Source: JADCGM01 sp943370355 (GTDB lineage: Bacteria; Pseudomonadota; Alphaproteobacteria; Sphingomonadales; Sphingomonadaceae). From it: 64,000 nt of DNA. The DNA lies in contig CALRQP020000001.1 in assembly GCA_943370355.1 (NCBI GenBank), positions 124,001 to 188,000 of the forward strand, read 5' to 3'. The position numbers were made by a program, and so were the translations under genes. A model generated the notes under the pieces. The model was given only the letters and a program-made list of their open reading frames with translations, searched no databases and was not told the DNA's origin. Below are positions 1-7,299 of this stretch, piece by piece. The first letter of the stretch is position 1, and each line of letters begins with the position of its first letter.

Positions 1-1348
1 GAATGGCATCTTCAATTTTGCTCGCCGCTAGCCGTCGATCTGCCTCAGACTGTTCGGCGATCTGCCGCATCCGGTTGGTAGATTCCTGAATGGTCTGAGC
101 TTGAAATTGCGACTGCCGGCCAACCTCTTGCTGTTGCCGTTGCTGCGCCGCGAGGGCTTGTGTGCGGCGCTGCGTTTCGTTTTGGTAGGCAGCCTGTCTC
201 CGGTCGCTTTCCGACTGATCTGATGTTTGCAGTGATTGGAATGTCGATCCTAAATTGGTCTGAACTGACCGCCGCGCCATCTCCTGTTGCTGGCGTTGTT
301 GGTTGGCAGCCACTTGCGCGCGACGCGCCGTTTCACCTTCATAGGCTCCTAGCCGTCTGTCTTGTTCAGCTTGATCGGCACTCTGCTGCGATCTGAACGA
401 CGACGCCTGCGCAATCTGAGCCGATTGCCGAGCGGCCTCCTGCTGCTCAGCTACCATCTGTGCCCGCCGGGCACTTTCTCGTTCAATCGCCGCCTGTCTT
501 TGATTTTGCTCCGCTCGTTGTGCTCGGGCGATCAAGCCCTGCTGAGCGATCTGGAATGCATTCTGTAATTGTCGAGTGATTTGCTGTTCGGCCGCCGCGC
601 CCGCGCGCCGTGCCGTTTCTTGCTGAAACGCAAGCCGCCGCCTCTCATCTTCCGCCCGATTGGAGGCGTCAATGCGCTCTTGATAGCTACGGGTATCTTG
701 GGCTGGGCCAGTCGATTGAACCCACTGTTGGTAACTGCGATTATCCTGCGTGAGTCCGTTGGTAATCGACTTCATCGATTGGTCGGGTTCCGGAATCGCT
801 TCCCGCGAAGCAACGCCGACCATTGCAAGTCCAATTTGTATTCGCCTTGCTTCCAGCGACCCATAATATTCGGACTGTGAGACGCCGCGCCCCTGCAAAA
901 AATAATATGAGGTGCCTAAATAATATCTGACACCGGATATTAGCTCTCCTTTACGACTGTTACCTTCCTGTGATTCTCCACTTCTAAAGACTGCGCGCCC
1001 GGTTGAAGCTCCTTCAATGAAAAGCTGACCGGTAAATGATACCCCATAATTTGATGTAATCTTTGTTAGACCAAATGGCCTACCGCGACGGAAGGTCGAG
1101 TCGACCGTTATAATTTCACCGGGAGAAATGCCAGTTCTTGCTGAGACAATCCTTGTGCCCTCGGCGAAGCCGGTTGGGCAGATTCCCGAATATTTTAACG
1201 TGAATTCCGATGTGAACGGATCGGATAGATATAGCAGGCAGTTAGGTATTGCGTTGTAAGGCGTGGGCGTTCGACCGGCAGCGGATAACGCATTCGCGCC
1301 AATTGGAAGCAGCAAGGCCAGCAAACACGCGCGCAATGTCGCTTTCAT
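1..1348 (-). CDS. Secreted coiled-coil repeat protein, C-terminus beyond window
   Basis: An open frame of about 449 codons runs leftwards from an ATG at 1348 to the window edge without a stop. The first ~24 residues form a signal peptide (MKATLRACLLALLLPIGANA). Residues ~25-200 are a globular-looking part with two cysteines. From about residue 231 onward the chain is a Gln/Arg/Ala-rich predicted coiled coil built from four repeats of 47-55 residues plus the start of a fifth, each opening with a pattern like QSE-x-DRR-x-AAY-x-x-ET-x-RR. I do not recognise the family. The protein is exported and probably fibrous; its place in an accessory block beside secreted proteins suggests a surface or envelope role (inference). 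The ribosome site is weak (a G-run 7-12 bases upstream), so the exact start is less sure than the frame. Confidence 0.8.
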   Translation of the reverse strand, partial: MKATLRACLLALLLPIGANALSAAGRTPTPYNAIPNCLLYLSDPFTSEFTLKYSGICPTGFAEGTRIVSARTGISPGEIITVDSTFRRGRPFGLTKITSNYGVSFTGQLFIEGASTGRAVFRSGESQEGNSRKGELISGVRYYLGTSYYFLQGRGVSQSEYYGSLEARRIQIGLAMVGVASREAIPEPDQSMKSITNGLTQDNRSYQQWVQSTGPAQDTRSYQERIDASNRAEDERRRLAFQQETARRAGAAAEQQITRQLQNAFQIAQQGLIARAQRAEQNQRQAAIERESARRAQMVAEQQEAARQSAQIAQASSFRSQQSADQAEQDRRLGAYEGETARRAQVAANQQRQQQEMARRSVQTNLGSTFQSLQTSDQSESDRRQAAYQNETQRRTQALAAQQRQQQEVGRQSQFQAQTIQESTNRMRQIAEQSEADRRLAASKIEDAI

Positions 1349-1422
1349 CACCGGCCCCCCAAACCAACAAGCTGGCACTGGTCGGATGAACGATCAAGTC
1401 TACTGGCGTTTTGGGAGCGGCC

Positions 1423-1680
1423 TCATATCTCCAGCTTGGCCGGAAGCTCGCTCAGCAGCGCGGACAACAACGCTTCCGGTCCGATTCCAAGCGCCCGTGC
1501 AAATGCAACAAACTCAATCAGGTCAATTCGCCTGATCCCGGTCTCGATCACCGATACATATTTCTGACCCTTGCTGAGCCGCTTCCCAAGTTCCGTTTGG
1601 GTAAGACCAGCCTCTTTTCGTGCCGAGACAAGGGCTTGAGTCAGCACCTTGTAGGCATCTCCCTGCATTGATGTCGGCAT
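1423..1680 (-). CDS. XRE/Cro-CI family HTH regulator
   Basis: An 85-residue protein, almost entirely one helix-turn-helix domain. The run LTQTELGKRLSKGQKYVSVI is a typical HTH_3 core (residues ~25-44), followed by an acidic/hydrophobic helix pair. It is small, like phage or plasmid repressors, and has no second domain for ligand binding. It reads towards the coiled-coil gene at 1348 and away from the lipoprotein gene at 1839. Two abutting palindromes at 1724-1753, just upstream of its start, are the obvious candidate operator. It may therefore repress itself and the divergent secreted-protein genes (inference). A second in-frame Met at residue 5 is an alternative start. Confidence 0.85.
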   Translation of the reverse strand: MPTSMQGDAYKVLTQALVSARKEAGLTQTELGKRLSKGQKYVSVIETGIRRIDLIEFVAFARALGIGPEALLSALLSELPAKLEI

Positions 1681-1723
1681 ATGCGGCTGGTTCCAAAAAA
1701 GTGCGTCCAGCCGCTTGAGTTAC

Positions 1724-1753
1724 AGACGAATATCGTCTAGACGAAAATCGTCT
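1724..1753. promoter_or_regulatory. Doubled palindromic operator between divergent genes
   Basis: Two 15-bp inverted repeats lie end to end: AGACGA-ATA-TCGTCT (1724-1738) and AGACGA-AAA-TCGTCT (1739-1753). They differ in one spacer base. Where they meet they form a third palindrome, TCGTCTAGACGA (1733-1744), and a further partial half-site follows at 1754-1759. They sit 43 bp upstream of the XRE gene and 85 bp upstream of the divergent lipoprotein gene. This is the usual layout of a cooperative repressor operator; the link to the XRE protein is inferred from position. Confidence 0.7.
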
Positions 1754-1838
1754 AAGACGGTTCCATGTGTGTGCGCGGAATGCGGCGCATAATCATGATT
1801 CTTCCGTCTTGGCTCACGTCTGACGGGGAGAGCATACG

Positions 1839-2201
1839 ATGAAGCTTGTGCGAATTATCACGGCCGCCGCACTGATGGCCGGAAGCGGGCTGGCCTTGCA
1901 GGGCTGCGCTGCAAGCTACGGCCAGAAGATCGAAGCCGACAACGTATCCAAGATCGTCAAAGGTAAAACGACCCGCACCGAACTGATCCAGATGTTCGGC
2001 CAGCCCACCCAAGCGATCATCATGCCCGACGGCGGACGCACACTCTACTTCGTCTATTTCCGCAATTCGCTCGGCTCAACCTTCGGCCAGATGGCTCAGA
2101 TTGCAGCCGGCAAAGGCCAAGCCAAAACCGGCACCAATTTGAGCGTCGTTCTCGACAAGAACGATGTCGTCAAAGACTACGAATTTGCGGCGGGGAATTG
2201 A
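1839..2201 (+). CDS. Small lipoprotein, SmpA/OmlA (BamE)-like
   Basis: A 120-residue protein with a lipoprotein signal peptide; the lipobox is LQGC, giving a mature N-terminal Cys at residue ~24. The mature part contains the pattern V-x-K-G-K-T-T-R-T-E-L-I-x-x-F-G-x-P, characteristic of SmpA/OmlA domain proteins, which are small outer-membrane-associated beta-alpha lipoproteins. It is not necessarily the housekeeping BamE: it stands in an accessory block and reads away from the XRE regulator. The ribosome site GGGGAG lies about 8 bases upstream of the ATG. The next gene starts 4 bp after its stop, so the two are probably co-transcribed. Confidence 0.75.
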   Translation: MKLVRIITAAALMAGSGLALQGCAASYGQKIEADNVSKIVKGKTTRTELIQMFGQPTQAIIMPDGGRTLYFVYFRNSLGSTFGQMAQIAAGKGQAKTGTNLSVVLDKNDVVKDYEFAAGN

Positions 2202-2205
2202 GGCC

Positions 2206-2721
2206 ATGCGCTCACTCCGCAATTCCGCCGCTCTCGCCCTGACCGTGGCAGCACTCATGCTGCCAAGTCAGGCATCGGCTCAGAAAATTGGTGATCGCCG
2301 CATTGTAGTCGGATCGCTCGGTCCAACCTGCGAAATCTACCGATACATCACTATCGACGTTCAAGGTCACAAGCGCCTGATGTGGTACGGGCTGGCGAAC
2401 CTGCCATCTGAGGTCACCTCGGCCTGCGCAAATGCGGTTAACTTGCCCCAGTATTTTGCAAGTCTTCCGGTTGAGACGCTTGATCCGGTTGAAAGCATTG
2501 TATCGGCTATCCGGGAAGGCCGGGCAGCCATGTCTAGGCCAAGCGACTTCACCCATGCCTGTGGGTCCAACGGCTTGGTCTACGACGTGTTCGCTGACGG
2601 ACGCACCCGTCAGCACCCGCAGACCTTGCGCTATCCCAATCGCAGATGCCGACCAAACCCCTATGCCAATCCCTATACAGGTCGCGTCGTCGAGGTCATT
2701 CCTAGCGCTGGCGGGGAGTAG
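2206..2721 (+). CDS. Secreted hypothetical protein
   Basis: A 171-residue protein with a clear signal peptide (residues 1-25, ending ASA-Q). The ATG at 2206 was chosen over the upstream ATG at 2164 because it starts the signal peptide and lies just after the preceding stop. The mature protein has four cysteines spread along its length (in CEIY, SACAN, HACGS and RRCRP), suggesting periplasmic disulfides, and a Pro/Tyr/Asn-rich tail. I recognise no family. It is probably co-transcribed with the lipoprotein gene 4 bp upstream. Confidence 0.75.
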   Translation: MRSLRNSAALALTVAALMLPSQASAQKIGDRRIVVGSLGPTCEIYRYITIDVQGHKRLMWYGLANLPSEVTSACANAVNLPQYFASLPVETLDPVESIVSAIREGRAAMSRPSDFTHACGSNGLVYDVFADGRTRQHPQTLRYPNRRCRPNPYANPYTGRVVEVIPSAGGE

Positions 2722-2821
2722 GCAACGAAGCGTCCCCCTGATCGCATCCGCACCCGTCCGATTGGCCGGGTGCGGAACGACCCGAAGCAGGTTAGTGTCC
2801 GCTCCCTTGGGGGTAGTGACC

Positions 2822-3088
2822 ATGCACCTTCGTTCGATATTTCTGGCGAGCGTATGGGCCTTGGCTGTCGCCAGTGCGCCGATGTCGCCGATCCCAAGCG
2901 CCAAGACTGCAAAGCCCATAAGCAAAGCGGAATGCGTTCAGGTGGTCGATACCACGACCGGCAAGACCGTGCTCAAACGTCGGGGTTGCTGTTCACATCA
3001 CGGCGGCGTGTGCGGTTGCGACCGTGGCAGCGGACATCAGAAATGTTGTGACGGCGCAGTTAGCCCGTCATGCCTGTGCGGAGAGTAG
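2822..3088 (+). CDS. Small Cys-rich secreted peptide
   Basis: An 88-residue product starting at the ATG 2822, whose first ~20 residues look like a signal peptide. The C-terminal half is packed with cysteines: one isolated C, then GCCSHHGGVCGC, then KCCDG, then SPSCLC, with His residues between. The SHHGG-V and CCDG-x-x-SPSC elements recall short Cys/His tails in other bacterial secreted proteins, but I cannot name a function. In the periplasm the ten cysteines could form a disulfide knot or a metal site (inference). A longer reading from 2432 on the same frame overlaps the preceding gene and lacks a signal peptide, so the shorter start is preferred. Confidence 0.65.
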   Translation: MHLRSIFLASVWALAVASAPMSPIPSAKTAKPISKAECVQVVDTTTGKTVLKRRGCCSHHGGVCGCDRGSGHQKCCDGAVSPSCLCGE

Positions 3089-3215
3089 CCAGCCGCTTGT
3101 CCGCTGGCTCGCCTTGGTCGGCGTTGATCTCGACCGCCGCAGCAGCAATCATTACGCCTTCACAATTACAGTCTGGTAGCGTGCGATTGGTCTTTGATCC
3201 TGTGGGGGACAAGCG

Positions 3216-4175
3216 ATGAAGCGCTACCTGATTGCCGGGCTTATGCTGGCCAGTTCGTCCGCTCCAGTTTTGGCCTGGGGCAATGATGGCCATAAGGCTG
3301 TGGCATTGGTGGCCGATCACTACCTCACGGCCAAAGCCAAAACTGCGCTGGCAGCGATACTTGGCCCAAGCGACCCGGATATGCCCTCTGACATAGCAAC
3401 ACGGGCAACATGGGCAGACGCCTATCGCGACTCCTCTCCCAAGCGAAAGGCTGAGACGCGCAAATGGCATTTTTCCGACATACAAGTTGATGGTTCTGCC
3501 GGGCTGACTGCCGAATGCCCTTACCTAAACACGCCCTTGGCAGCACCGTTTCCCGGCAAGCCCGACGATTGCGTGGTGGACAAGATTGAGCAATTTCGCC
3601 GGGAGCTGAGAACACCGAACATCACGACTAGCGAGCGCCAATTAGCAGTGCAATTCCTGCTGCATTTCGTCGGCGACGTTCATCAACCGCTTCATAGCTC
3701 CGATCGCCACGATATGGGCGGCAACGGAACATGGGTGGTATGGAATCAGCGTACCGTTCCCTCCAAACTTCACGGCTTCTGGGATACCGAGGCCGTTCAC
3801 ATGATCGGATCAACCCCGGTCAAAGCTGCGGCTGCCGCTATGGGGCACATCACTGCTTCGACCTGTAAACAAGCGCTGACTAAGGTCAATGATCCGAAGT
3901 CATCACGCGACTGGGCAACGCAAAGTTTTCAGGTGGCGAAAGCTGATGCCTATGGCCGTATTCCAACGTCTGCCGCTGGCACGGCACAGGTTTCAACTGA
4001 CTTCCACCACCCGGAGCATACCGAGACCGTCAGCTACTTTCGGCTGGATGCCGACTACCTAACACACGCCAAGGCTGATGTGCTGGACCAGATTGCACTG
4101 GCTGGCCTACGTCTGGCAGCTGTGCTCAATCGCGAGCTGGCTGGGCAGGCGACCGCTTGCCCTGTGGCGAATTAG
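3216..4175 (+). CDS. Secreted S1/P1-type zinc nuclease
   Basis: A 319-residue protein with a signal peptide cleaved before a Trp (LA-WGNDGH), as in the S1/P1 nuclease family, where the mature N-terminal Trp itself binds zinc. Other family zinc ligands are visible: the His in WGNDGH, the Asp of the ATWAD stretch (~residue 69), HFSDI, FLLHFVGDVHQPLH, GGNG and LHGFWDT. The family cleaves single-stranded nucleic acids and 3'-mononucleotides using three zinc ions. Length is about that of bacterial homologues and all key motifs seem intact, so it should be active outside the cytoplasm. It lies downstream of the small secreted genes in the accessory block; the gene on its far side is convergent. Confidence 0.9.
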   Translation: MKRYLIAGLMLASSSAPVLAWGNDGHKAVALVADHYLTAKAKTALAAILGPSDPDMPSDIATRATWADAYRDSSPKRKAETRKWHFSDIQVDGSAGLTAECPYLNTPLAAPFPGKPDDCVVDKIEQFRRELRTPNITTSERQLAVQFLLHFVGDVHQPLHSSDRHDMGGNGTWVVWNQRTVPSKLHGFWDTEAVHMIGSTPVKAAAAAMGHITASTCKQALTKVNDPKSSRDWATQSFQVAKADAYGRIPTSAAGTAQVSTDFHHPEHTETVSYFRLDADYLTHAKADVLDQIALAGLRLAAVLNRELAGQATACPVAN

Positions 4176-4245
4176 ATCCGCAATCTACATCTGGCTACCC
4201 ACCAAGCGCGGGGAGCTGGCTGCGAGCAAAATCGAAACGCATACG

Positions 4246-4809
4246 CTAATCATCGGTGGTATCAGACGGCAGCGTTGCGGGCCGCGATAGCGTCAATTTG
4301 GCTCGGGGCTCTTCTCCGGTTTCCGTGCGTACCTTGTTCCACTGCCCTCGGAAAAGCTTCTGCGCTCTAATCTCAAGCATTTCGGCGAGTTCAGCCGTGG
4401 GAGTTACCGCAAACGCACGAACATGCTCCGCCATGTCTAGACGGTCAGAATCTTCTCGTCCCAACAGAACGATTAGCCGCTTTGAGCTGCGTGTTAAGGC
4501 AACACGAACCTCGGCCTCGCTAGCAGCGTCCGGCGGCGCAACTCGCGCCTCGTATAGGCGCTCACCAAACGCTAACAATTCAGCAAATTCTGTTCGAAAG
4601 GTCTCCAGCCATTTGAGCCGTGATGTGCTCAAAATGTTAGCACGAATGGTATGCCGCGTGTTTAGCCCGTTCGATTCCAGTGTTCTCCGTGTTGTTCTGA
4701 CACCGATCAAGACGGTTACTATGACACCAGCAAAAGTGACCAAAGGGACAATCAGATTTGACCAGTTAAAACCTTGCGCCGCAGCGTGAATCTCCACAAG
4801 GGCGTTCAC
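4246..4809 (-). CDS. Membrane-anchored protein paired with a P-loop NTPase
   Basis: A 187-residue protein with one N-terminal membrane segment (residues ~18-38, LIVPLVTFAGVIVTVLIGV) followed by a basic stop-transfer and a mostly helical cytoplasmic part. The stretch around LKWLETFRTEFAELL resembles the helical region of many uncharacterised single-pass proteins. I do not recognise a named family. Its start overlaps the stop of the upstream P-loop gene by four bases (ATGA), so the two are translationally coupled and probably act together, the NTPase being presented at the membrane (inference). Base use is lower in GC than the core genome, as elsewhere in this block. Confidence 0.7.
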   Translation of the reverse strand: MNALVEIHAAAQGFNWSNLIVPLVTFAGVIVTVLIGVRTTRRTLESNGLNTRHTIRANILSTSRLKWLETFRTEFAELLAFGERLYEARVAPPDAASEAEVRVALTRSSKRLIVLLGREDSDRLDMAEHVRAFAVTPTAELAEMLEIRAQKLFRGQWNKVRTETGEEPRAKLTLSRPATLPSDTTDD

Positions 4810-5372
4810 AATTTGCGCTCGATGTCAGACAGCGCGGCACTGTCATTTTTCGACTGAACCCAACTACTAATTTCGAAAGCTGCACTGGAGGGCGGCAGCT
4901 CAGTAATGTCGAGAAGCTTGTCCGCGTTATCTGGTGACAGGGGTTCAAACTCCCCGGCAGCGGTCAGCCGGTTCAATCGCTCGATGTCTGTAATCTTCTG
5001 ATATTTAGAACGACTTGGGTTGCTAATACGCCGCCCATGCTCGCGTTCTTCACATACCAAAAGAACATGAAGGATTTCGTATCCTTGGCTGCCCAATGGC
5101 CTAATGAGTTCATCAAAGGAAGGCGTCCAAAAAAGGTCGTCGGCGTGGGTTACGATAAGCTCGCGTCCCGTCGCAACCGACGCATCGAGAAGACGCGCAA
5201 ATAGAGCGGACCGGAGCTCAGAGAAGCCGCTTTTGCCGAATGGGAATACCGACGTAGCCGCGTCGATAACAAGGTGGTCATGGACTAAAATGGCACCCGA
5301 GAGGTTCTGCAATTGGCGCGCCACTGACAGCTTGCCGACGCCAGGAGCACCGTGGAGACATATGAGACGCAT
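4806..5372 (-). CDS. P-loop NTPase / small kinase-like protein
   Basis: A 188-residue protein beginning with a Walker A loop right after the start: GAPGVGKLSVA (residues ~8-18). The following strands (ILVHDHLVIDAAT, ELIVTHADDLFW) fit the nucleoside/nucleotide kinase-like or AAA_33 group, with a candidate lid Arg region near EERE-x-GRR. The substrate is unknown. Thr/Ser after the Walker Lys is replaced by Leu (GKL), which is unusual, since this residue normally coordinates Mg. It is the first gene of a two-gene operon with the membrane protein at 4246-4809. Confidence 0.7.
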   Translation of the reverse strand: MRLICLHGAPGVGKLSVARQLQNLSGAILVHDHLVIDAATSVFPFGKSGFSELRSALFARLLDASVATGRELIVTHADDLFWTPSFDELIRPLGSQGYEILHVLLVCEEREHGRRISNPSRSKYQKITDIERLNRLTAAGEFEPLSPDNADKLLDITELPPSSAAFEISSWVQSKNDSAALSDIERKL

Positions 5373-5561
5373 AAGCGGGTGGTAGCGTCAGCTGACGTGC
5401 CGATCAACCAGCCTTGGGATTTGCCGATGCGTAGCGCCTGCCCAAAAAATGCGTCCCGGCACCCCCCTCGTCAGTGTGCCGCAACCAAGGGACAAGCGTT
5501 TCTGGCTAGCTGCCTTTCAGTGACGCCAGTTATTTGCTCTGACCTGACCGCCCAAACCTTG

Positions 5562-5885
5562 CTAACCTCGCTCTCTTCCGAGCAGCGTCGATTGATCAAT
5601 ACCCATTTCGTCAGCCATCTCCTGACTGGTCAGGCCACGAATTAGGCGTGCATGACGCAGCCGCTCTCCTTCGCATTTAGGCTCCGGTAGCGGCACATAG
5701 CCAAGCCATGCGATGATTACCGGGTAGTAGCACGGCCTGCCAATCGGCCCGCCACGCTCCCAATTCACAATCGTCCAACTGTTGACGCCAAGGGCCTCGG
5801 CTACGTCACGCTGCCTAAGTTTGCGGGCCACTCGTTCGCGCTTGATGTGATCACCGACACAGACCGGCTCTGGCAATTCGGGCAC
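5562..5885 (-). CDS. Tandem-HTH XRE family regulator
   Basis: Two related XRE-type helix-turn-helix units lie in one short protein: GDHIKRERVARKLRQRDVAE and, about 50 residues later, GERLRHARLIRGLTSQEMAD. The linker contains the GYVPLPEP stretch seen in a sphingomonad-type group of small regulators. The GTG at 5885 gives 107 residues and places the start just before LPEPVCVGDHIK, where such proteins usually begin; GTG at 5904 and TTG at 5945 are in-frame alternatives (127 residues from the latter). The chain stops soon after the second HTH (ending GRERG), so that domain may be slightly short. It is the last gene before the comM breakpoint at about 5961. Confidence 0.7.
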   Translation of the reverse strand: MPELPEPVCVGDHIKRERVARKLRQRDVAEALGVNSWTIVNWERGGPIGRPCYYPVIIAWLGYVPLPEPKCEGERLRHARLIRGLTSQEMADEMGIDQSTLLGRERG

Positions 5886-5961
5886 CGGGATACGGCAAAG
5901 GCGCACAATCCGGCTCTCAATCGGCAGGCCAAAACCATGTCGCAAAAGAGCAACGCTAAGA

Positions 5962-6435
5962 TGCCGTTGCGGCCATCTCGGCGATGCGAGCCTCGCCTGC
6001 GCCCGCGCCCCGCGCTGCGCCGCCGACTATCAGTCCCGCGTCTCCGGCCCGCTGCTCGACCGCATCGACCTGCATGTCGACGTGCTGGCCGTCAGCGCCG
6101 CCGACCTCACCCTACCGCCCCCTGCCGAAACCTCAGCCGATGTCGCGGCACGCGTCGCCGCCGCCCGTGCGATCCAGACGGCGCGCTATGGCCAAGGCGG
6201 TCCACGCACCAATGCCGAGGCCGACGGCAAACTGCTCGAAGCCGCCGCCACTCCCGACGACCCCGGCCGCCGCCTGCTCGCGCAAGCCGCCGAGGCGATG
6301 CGGCTGTCCGCGCGCGGCTATCACCGCGTGCTCCGCGTCGCCCGCACGCTCGCCGATCTCGCCGGTACCAGCACCGTCGGCCGCGTTCACATCGCCGAAG
6401 CGCTCAGCTATCGGCGGCGGGCTCCGGTGAATTAG
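5962..6435 (+). pseudogene. comM: comM (yifB) 3' fragment, 5' part missing
   Basis: The plus frame from 5962 encodes the last ~157 residues of the Mg-chelatase-like AAA+ protein ComM/YifB: it opens CRCGHLGD, then CARAPRCAADYQSRVSGPLL, DRIDLHVDV, and the C-terminal domain with LSARGYHRVLRVARTLADL and a normal stop. Intact ComM is about 500 residues, with its Walker motifs upstream of this Cys cluster; these are absent here. The frame upstream of 5962 (reading RATLR) has no similarity to ComM and the next gene reads the other way, so the gene is cut, not just mis-started. ComM is a branch-migration helicase used in natural transformation; this copy cannot be functional unless the other part lies elsewhere. 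Confidence 0.85.
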
Positions 6436-6554
6436 GGTCGAGTGAGCCGATGGTGGACCCGACTTGCCCGAGGCACGCGGCAAAGACAGCGCGCCGCAGG
6501 AAATCAAAGATTGGCAATCACCATCGCTCGGTGTCGCGAATGCCCACCCCCACC

Positions 6555-6583
6555 TTGACCTCGCCGTCGCCCCCCGCTATGCC
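6555..6583 (+). promoter_or_regulatory. Predicted rpmH promoter
   Basis: TTGACC (6555-6560), 17-bp spacer, TATGCC (6578-6583), about 60 bp upstream of the rpmH start. The 6436-6645 stretch is otherwise without a gene. Confidence 0.55.
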
Positions 6584-6645
6584 CCGCCCCTGATTTCGGC
6601 TCGCCCTGTGTGCGGGCCGGTTTGCCGTACACCGAAGGTCTGACC

Positions 6646-6780
6646 ATGAAGCGCACGTTCCAACCGAGCCGTCTCGTCCGCAAGCGCCGCCACGGCTTCC
6701 GCTCGCGCATGTCGACCGTCGGCGGCCGCAAGGTGCTCGCAGCCCGTCGCGCCCGGGGCCGCAAGGTCCTCTCCGCTTAA
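6646..6780 (+). CDS. rpmH: 50S ribosomal protein L34
   Basis: A 44-residue, very basic protein beginning MKRTFQPSRLVRKRRHGFRS, the near-invariant L34 sequence, and ending in the usual Arg/Lys-rich tail. Length matches the family exactly. It is a structural protein of the large ribosomal subunit that contacts 23S rRNA. As in most bacteria it is followed by rnpA, here 21 bp downstream, then yidD and yidC, so the four form one operon served by the promoter match at 6555-6583. Confidence 0.97.
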   Translation: MKRTFQPSRLVRKRRHGFRSRMSTVGGRKVLAARRARGRKVLSA

Positions 6781-6801
6781 GACAAGCGCGCGGGGCACGG
6801 T

Positions 6802-7299
6802 GTGACCCCGGTTTCCACTTTGACCGAGCGGCGGGACTTCCTCGACGCCAATCGCGGGCGGCGGGTGCCGACGCCCGGCTTCGTGCTGCTCGTCCACCCG
6901 CGCCGCGACGACAGCCCAGCGATTCGCATCGGCTTCACCGTCACCAAGAAGATCGGCAACGCGGTGGTCCGCAACCGCATGAAGCGGCGGCTGCGCGAGC
7001 TGGCGCGCGAGCTGCTGCCGGCGAGCGGCGTTCCGGGGGCGGACCATGTGCTGATCGGGCGTGAGGGCGGGATCGAGCGGGACTTTGCGCTGTTGCGGGG
7101 GGAGTTGATGGGGGCGTTGGCGAAGGTGCGGCCTGCCGTTGCCTTTGGCACCGGCCCCTCCACCCCCCTGTCTGCGCAGAGCGGTCCCCCTCCCCGTTCC
7201 GGGGAGGATCTGAAACCAAATCCTCCCCCGCAGGGGGAGGGGGACCAGCCGCAGGCTGGTGGAGGGGTCGACGCGCGCACCGGCGGAGCGGCCGCTTGA
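6802..7299 (+). CDS. rnpA: Ribonuclease P protein component, with repeat-derived C-terminus
   Basis: The protein subunit of RNase P, which with the catalytic RNA trims tRNA 5' leaders. The GTG start is set by position after rpmH. The core is typical: the N-terminal beta strands, RIGFTVTKKIGNAVVRNRMK (the RNR basic helix, residues ~47-66), then LRELARE and the terminal helix ending near ALLRGELMGALAKV (~residue 110). The family is usually about 115-130 residues; this one has 165. The extra ~50 residues (Pro/Gly/Ser-rich) are encoded by a palindromic repeat at 7152-7270. The stop overlaps the start of yidD (TTGA). Confidence 0.95.
   Translation: MTPVSTLTERRDFLDANRGRRVPTPGFVLLVHPRRDDSPAIRIGFTVTKKIGNAVVRNRMKRRLRELARELLPASGVPGADHVLIGREGGIERDFALLRGELMGALAKVRPAVAFGTGPSTPLSAQSGPPPRSGEDLKPNPPPQGEGDQPQAGGGVDARTGGAAA
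7152..7270. repeat. REPIN-like inverted repeat inside the rnpA 3' end
   Basis: Two ~50-55 bp units face each other. The right unit reads ATCCTCCCCCGCAGGGGGAG followed by GGGGACCAGC and GGTGGAGGGG; the left unit is an imperfect reverse complement of it (ending CCCCGTTCCGGGGAGGAT). A ~10-bp A/C-rich loop separates them. Each unit also contains its own small hairpin. The element lies in frame within rnpA. Confidence 0.75.

Noticed and set aside
4433..4447. TCTAGACGG, resembling the 1724-1753 operator
   Set aside because: Only one half-site inside a coding region; chance match.
5847..6593. Arg/Pro-rich 248-codon plus frame over the comM fragment
   Set aside because: Out of frame with the clear ComM sequence; low-complexity shadow.
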